Assembly (NCBI GenBank): GCA_016648135.1
Contig: JADDOH010010987.1
Coordinates: 1-64,000, forward strand
DNA: 64,000 nucleotides
Reading direction: 5' to 3'
Source of the DNA: Agrypnia vestita
Lineage: Eukaryota; Arthropoda; Insecta; Trichoptera; Phryganeidae
In this document: positions 59,020 through 64,000 of the stretch, in pieces
Layout of the letters: the number at the start of each line of letters is the position of its first letter
How positions within the stretch are numbered: the first letter of the stretch is position 1
Notes under the pieces: model-generated
What the model saw: the letters and a program-made list of their open reading frames with translations, nothing else
Told to the model about the DNA's origin: nothing
Databases searched by the model: none
Translations under genes and position numbers: made by a program

Positions 59020-62000
59020 TTTAACTGCCGGCAGGGGAAATATATAAAAAAATATTTTAATAATAGTCGATATTACTATTTCATGGGTATCTCTATCTTT
59101 ATAATACCCCGTATATTAAGATACCAAAATTTTATTCATTAGTGAATAAAACATCCCAAATAGAAACTTATTTGATAAGAAATGTGAAAATACTATTTAT
59201 TTTTATTTCTTTCTTTTTTTGTATCAAATATTAAAATTAATTATACCTATCTCTCAAACTATCAAACAAATCATATTGCATTTTTTTTGCATTGTCATTG
59301 GAAATACACATATCCTGAATATTTTGGATATCTATCTCGTCAGGCAGTTATAATAACCAGACAAATAAAGCTAAATAAAAGCTACACTTTGTGCATGTGT
59401 TCATCATGTCATCGGGTAAGACTTTTCTAGGATATTCTGCGTGTATGTATGACCTCTCATTTAGCATTCAAGAATACCGAATTTGTTTAGACATTTTAAA
59501 CTTTTACATTTTAAATACCTTTTTCTTGTACACGCCAACAAAACTTAATAAAATATCTAATTTCTAATAGTTGGTATAACAGATGACAATTCAATCTTCT
59601 CAATCTCCCCGTCAAAGACCTACAAGTGACGTATGATTAGCATGCAGCATCCTCAAACCATTGTGCAACAAAATACTAACGCGTAAAATTGCGGTCTTTA
59701 CTTCAATCCCTAAAGAATTCTTCCTGCCCCAAAACAAAAAGGCAGCATCGCAAAAAGGGCGTCAGTACGAATCAAGCCCGTGGACCCACTCGAAATAAGG
59801 GTGGTTTTACAAGTGGTGTTGTCCGCTTTCGGTGTTATTTGAGGGCGCTCAGCTCGCGAATTGTAAGACACCCCGGGGCGAAACGCATATGTAGAGATCA
59901 ACCCCTCGATTCATTCTATTATTGAGAGGTATTCAACTAACTCCGTATTTAGGGGCTGGTATAATAATGTTATTATTTGTGCTCACTCTTTGAACATCAC
60001 CCTCTCTGTTGCTACTGGCGATTTTCCCTCATTCACGGACGGCAAACCGAGGTTTAAAAGTCCGGGCTTACCGAGGTTTCTACGGATTTGGATGCCGGTT
60101 TAGTTTGAGGTTTAGGAATGATTCGGGATGCTGGATGCGACTCGGCTTCTGTCACATAATCAAGAGGCATTTAGGGGTATTTATTTACCGATTACGCGTC
60201 GCCGGAGTTCCATGGGGAAATGGAATTATGGGGAAGTTTATGTCGTCGAAGTGTTGAATTCCTAATTAAAATGTTCCATTTGAGAATTTAGGGTCGGTAC
60301 ATTTATTCTAGTACGGTAAACACGTGGGCATAAACATTTACATTTTTGCCCATTGACTTTAAATTTGCCATTTCATAATATTAAATAAATTTATATTTAA
60401 AAAAAAATGTCAGCCACGTAGAATTAAACGCCGTCTATACTCAAAAATAGTGTTGGATAGAAGAAACCGAAGATGGGATAAAAAGGAAGAATAGCATCAA
60501 AAATGATTTTTGGGCTTCGAGTGAGATTGGTACGGTGTTATGTATTCTCATTTCTGATGTTCAAAATGGAACCATCAATGGAACAACAAATTATGAAAAA
60601 TTAATTCGTTTCAATACAAGTCAAACAAAATGATAAAAACCTTGCAAAAAATAATTTTAATTTTTTTCAACCCGGCAGGGATCCACCTTTAAGTATTGTG
60701 GACTAACTCTGTCACACCCTTTTTTTACTCCCTTTATGTTAACTCGTGGCGTCTGCTTGCTTGCCGTCAACAAAAACTTTGGATCGATTTTTGACCCTTT
60801 TCCCGTGATCCAATCGAGCTGAAACTTGGCAAGCAGACTAGTGGCGACGATCAAGAAGATCTATAAAATTTTCGTTAAAAAATTAATTAATTAATAATTA
60901 TAGTATAATTTGGATTTTTAGAAATTTTATTGGTTTTTTCAAATTGGAATCATTAGAAAAGTTTGATTAGCAACGACGCGGCGGCCCGATAACGTCGCGG
61001 AATATTTTTTAAATTTGAATTACTCCGTCGGTATAATAGGTACATCACTACGAATTTAGAAAATTTACAAAACAATTGGTTCACAGATGACGGCAAAATT
61101 GGGTTTTTTGGGAAAAAATCAAATAATAATTTATTTCTTTTAGATTTCTGCTTAGTTTTGAAGAATTCTACATTACTCAAATCTGATTCTGACTAAATCA
61201 TTTGACGCTGGAAATTCATAAGGTACGATATTGATGATAATTGAGTCAATCAAAATCTTGACATCTCAAAACATCTGACGTTTTAGAAATATATTAATGT
61301 TTGTTAAGTTTAGTGTTATGTTATATGTTTTAATTCGTCTTTAATTATTGTTATATTTTACAAAGAAAGGGAGTATAGTAAAAACTTGGCTTTTATGGGT
61401 TACTTTTTTTAAATTTTATATAATAAAAAGGAAAACGACGGTTTTAACGCGGCCTGAAATTCTAGAAACTCGATCGCAACAATCCCACCACGCCCGTCTC
61501 TCTGTCCTTATCCAATAAGCACATCTTTTATCCATCTACCTAGAACAAAAATTAATTTAAAATAATCTTTCAAGTTTTATTGATTAACTTTATTACAATA
61601 TGGATAGATTATACCTGAGCCTGCCGTAGTATCGCCGTCCCGCTCTTGTAACCGAATCAGAATGCTCTCAGCTCCGGTAATTTATTTTACGGTCACACCG
61701 GAGTGCCGATGGAATATTGAATTATAAAAATGGTCCACGTAGCGGAGCGGTTTTGTGATATCGCCCTTTGTGGACGGTAAATCCAATGTTGCCCAATACT
61801 GAGATACATCGACAAATCAGTCGCCACTAGGCTATTTTACAATGCCGGTAATCCGTTGCAATTTTGAAATGGTTCGCTGATGCAATGGTATTGACTATTA
61901 ATGATGGTGTTTAAGACTCGCCCCTGTCCATGAATAAATAAATACTGGAAATGAATAAAGAATTGAGTGCTAGAATGTTTATTTTAAGATACAAGGTAAA

Positions 62001-62250
62001 AAGCGAATATTGTCTTTTTCGCTTAATGTGCTATTTTACACACCTCTTCATTAATATTTTCAACACAACTACACGCCGGTATCTCACCTGAATGACACTC
62101 ATGGTTGACTAACACATCTATAAAATTTTTGGAAGTTGTATATATCTTAACTGTGCACACCTTGTTCCAAATGTGAGTTGTATTTTTATTACCGCCCCTG
62201 TGATTTGAAAATTTGTCATCCATAAAAAAGTGACTTCGACTCGATAACAT
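59020..62250. other. Mixed AT-rich and GC-balanced DNA, no gene supported
   Basis: GC-balanced islands at about 59640-60260 and 61440-61900 have open frames but no recognisable protein. 60590-60720 contains MITE arms (agtattgtggactaactctg). Confidence 0.4.
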
Positions 62251-62262
62251 ATCTATAACGTA

Positions 62263-62390
62263 TATACAGGGTTATTTGTAAAACATTAATAACCTCGCAT
62301 GTTATTAATGTTTTACAAACTATATTCCTGCCTTGATTATGAGTCGAAAATGTTCAAGCTATTGTGACCTAATATCAATAGTGTGATGGC
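62263..62390. mobile_element. Partial MITE (left end, locally inverted)
   Basis: tacagggttatttgtaaaac and attaataacctcgca are followed at once by their own complement (tgttattaatgttttacaaa) and then the usual inner arm gagtcgaaaatgttcaagc. Confidence 0.65.
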
Positions 62391-62749
62391 TCCTCTTCTT
62401 CGTCTTTCAGCTCGATCCTACTCCTGACTGAGTTTACGCCTTGTTAGAGGCAAACAAGCTATCTATCTACGTCGGGTGAAGGCTCTACGGCTTTTAACGT
62501 AGTATTTCCAAACACCCTCGCTTTATTCAAGACCTCCCCAGTTCACGTTGTGTAATTTTTTGTTTCGAACTATAGGGGATGAATTGGTTTAGTGGTAACC
62601 CTAACGCAAGCTTTTCTTAAATTAAATACTGGGGTATGAAGTTCGTGAATGTTCATGGAAAACGCAAACAAAACTACCTAGCACGTCAATTAAGCCCTAC
62701 GGTGCAATTGCTAAACATACTATGTTCCGTGGCCCTATATTATTTACCT

Positions 62750-63835
62750 ATCATTCCTACGGACTGAAACCACTGCATCTGGTGTAGCTGCGCTTCCAGA
62801 GTGCGCGATCCTCTGCTTCCATGCCCTCTCCGCTCGATCCCCCATTGTCCTACCTGTATGGGATCGACCGCCATCCACTGGAAAGGTTAGTGACGTGCCG
62901 TTATCACATGCGCATGCACATATAGAGTACATAGATCCCCTGAAAGCCCTCGAGTCCTTCGTAGCCGCTCCTATGGATGATTCCGTCTTCGACGCCCTCG
63001 CTGATTAATAATTTTATCTTCCGCCGTTATCTCGCTGTGCTTATTCCCTACGATCTTTTATATTTACTCTGCATTATCTTTATATCAATTACATTGTTAC
63101 GTTTATTTACTAGCCGGCCTAAGTTCCGTCACCTGTATCTGGCCCTATGTCTCATTCTAGTGGTACGTTGGGTTCTAATGGATAAGGGGTTTGTAGAAGG
63201 TATGTGTAAATGTATGTGTACGCGGAAAATGTGGTTGCTTTAAATTCGGCCCCTCCGTACCCAAAGGCTCATCGGTGACTGATCCCATCTTCCTTCTCCC
63301 GACACGAGTTCCGGATACGTTGACCTGAGCCTGGATGCGCCTTTTCATGTTGGGCCTCTTCTGTGCAAAGTACCGCACCATCCCTCGCGTCAGTGTCTGG
63401 CGTCCGGGCTCAGAGCCAGTTTGCCCCCCGAATTCCAACTCCTCCAGGTTAAACTAAGTTAAACTACGGTATATATACTGAAGCTACTGTAAAGATGGTC
63501 CCGGGCCACCTGTCAAGTCAAAAATATGCGAGTGGGGAAGGGGAGTTTCCTAGGCTCCCCAACCCTCGCCTGTGAGCAACTACAGCCCATTGGCCATTCG
63601 CGACACTACAGTGACTGCAATCACCCTCCCAGGTAGTACTTATTATAATCTGGTATGCATCAATACGTTCAATCCATTCCAGACGAGGGAAGACATCCGC
63701 ACGGGTGTTGTGCCACCCGTGAAGAGCCCCCTCATACACTACGTACGAATAGATACATACTAATAAAATATAATATACATACATATACTTACATATACAA
63801 TACATAAATAAATACTTGTAATGGTTGGTTGCCAT
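62750..63835 (-). mobile_element. Degenerate LINE-like coding remnants
   Basis: The - strand has long GC-balanced pieces: MEFGGQTGSEPGRQTLTRG near 63430, RRIQAQVNVSGTRVGRRKMG near 63340, and NGTSLTFPVDGGRSHTGRTM followed by AERAWKQRI near 62870. A GWHNTRADVFPRLEWIERID piece lies near 63700. The R-x-W-x-x-R-I order recalls the region before an RT domain in some LINEs, but I cannot name the family. Frames are broken by stops at 62940-63170. Confidence 0.35.
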
Positions 63836-64000
63836 GTGGTTTCACGAGGCCATGACCCCTCGTATTAGTAGATGGAAAGGTGGATCTGGACAGTAGGGAT
63901 ATGCCTAGCCCCTGGCCAGGGATGTCGGTGTATTTTCTCCAAATGGTGTACAGCTAGAATCCTGCCATCGATGATGATGGGATCTGCCTAATTATCTCCG

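Noticed and set aside
59689..60257. Two GC-balanced + strand frames
   Set aside because: No domain, no splice context, and an equally open - strand frame at 59710-59901.
60715..61390. Inverted ends actccctttatgtt / aaagggagtat
   Set aside because: Pairing covers only about a dozen bases with mismatches, not enough to define an element.
1..64000. CRISPR array, bacterial operon or phage system
   Set aside because: No regularly spaced direct repeats of that kind; spliced genes and insect transposons show a eukaryotic chromosome.

Overview
The window is insect nuclear DNA, AT-rich and crowded with transposons. The evidence is a two-exon RR-2 cuticular protein gene, a tandem family of secreted DUF1091 (DM8)-like genes with spliceosomal introns, a DD34D mariner, a Penelope-like element, several LINE relics, tRNA-headed SINEs and a short (TTAGG)n stretch. 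I cannot settle the insect order from the sequence alone.

Region 1 (about 2.0-37.7 kb) is a head-to-tail array on the + strand of one gene family. Each complete copy has four exons encoding a 186-residue secreted protein: a signal-peptide exon and three more, with every intron in phase 0. Three copies are complete and open: 6413-15865, 17746-25634 and 31040-37616. Two decayed units lie upstream. Unit 0a (about 1975-4727) keeps intron sequence only. Unit 0b (about 4728-6190) keeps a TATA box and an intact exon 1 but has lost exons 2-4. The introns hold most of the transposons, including a Penelope-like element split by a mariner in intron 2 of copy 1, and a LINE in intron 2 of copy 2. Paired TGACGTCA palindromes sit at a fixed position in intron 3 of all three copies.

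Region 2 (38.4-41.5 kb) is the RR-2 cuticular protein gene on the - strand. It has a 12-base first coding exon, a TATA promoter and a 2.1-kb intron. The intron holds a head-to-head pair of hammerhead-like sequences and a MITE.

Region 3 (41.5-64 kb) has no gene I can support. It is a mosaic of terminal-inverted-repeat elements, a perfect 83-bp-arm palindrome, a 2.5-kb long-TIR element, LINE relics, AT microsatellite and GC-balanced islands of unknown nature.

The most notable signals are the exon-shuffling-compatible DUF1091-like array with its conserved intronic bZIP-type sites and hairpins, and a set of hammerhead-ribozyme-like motifs (CTGANGA, hairpin, GAAA) at seven places, several tied to Penelope-type remnants.
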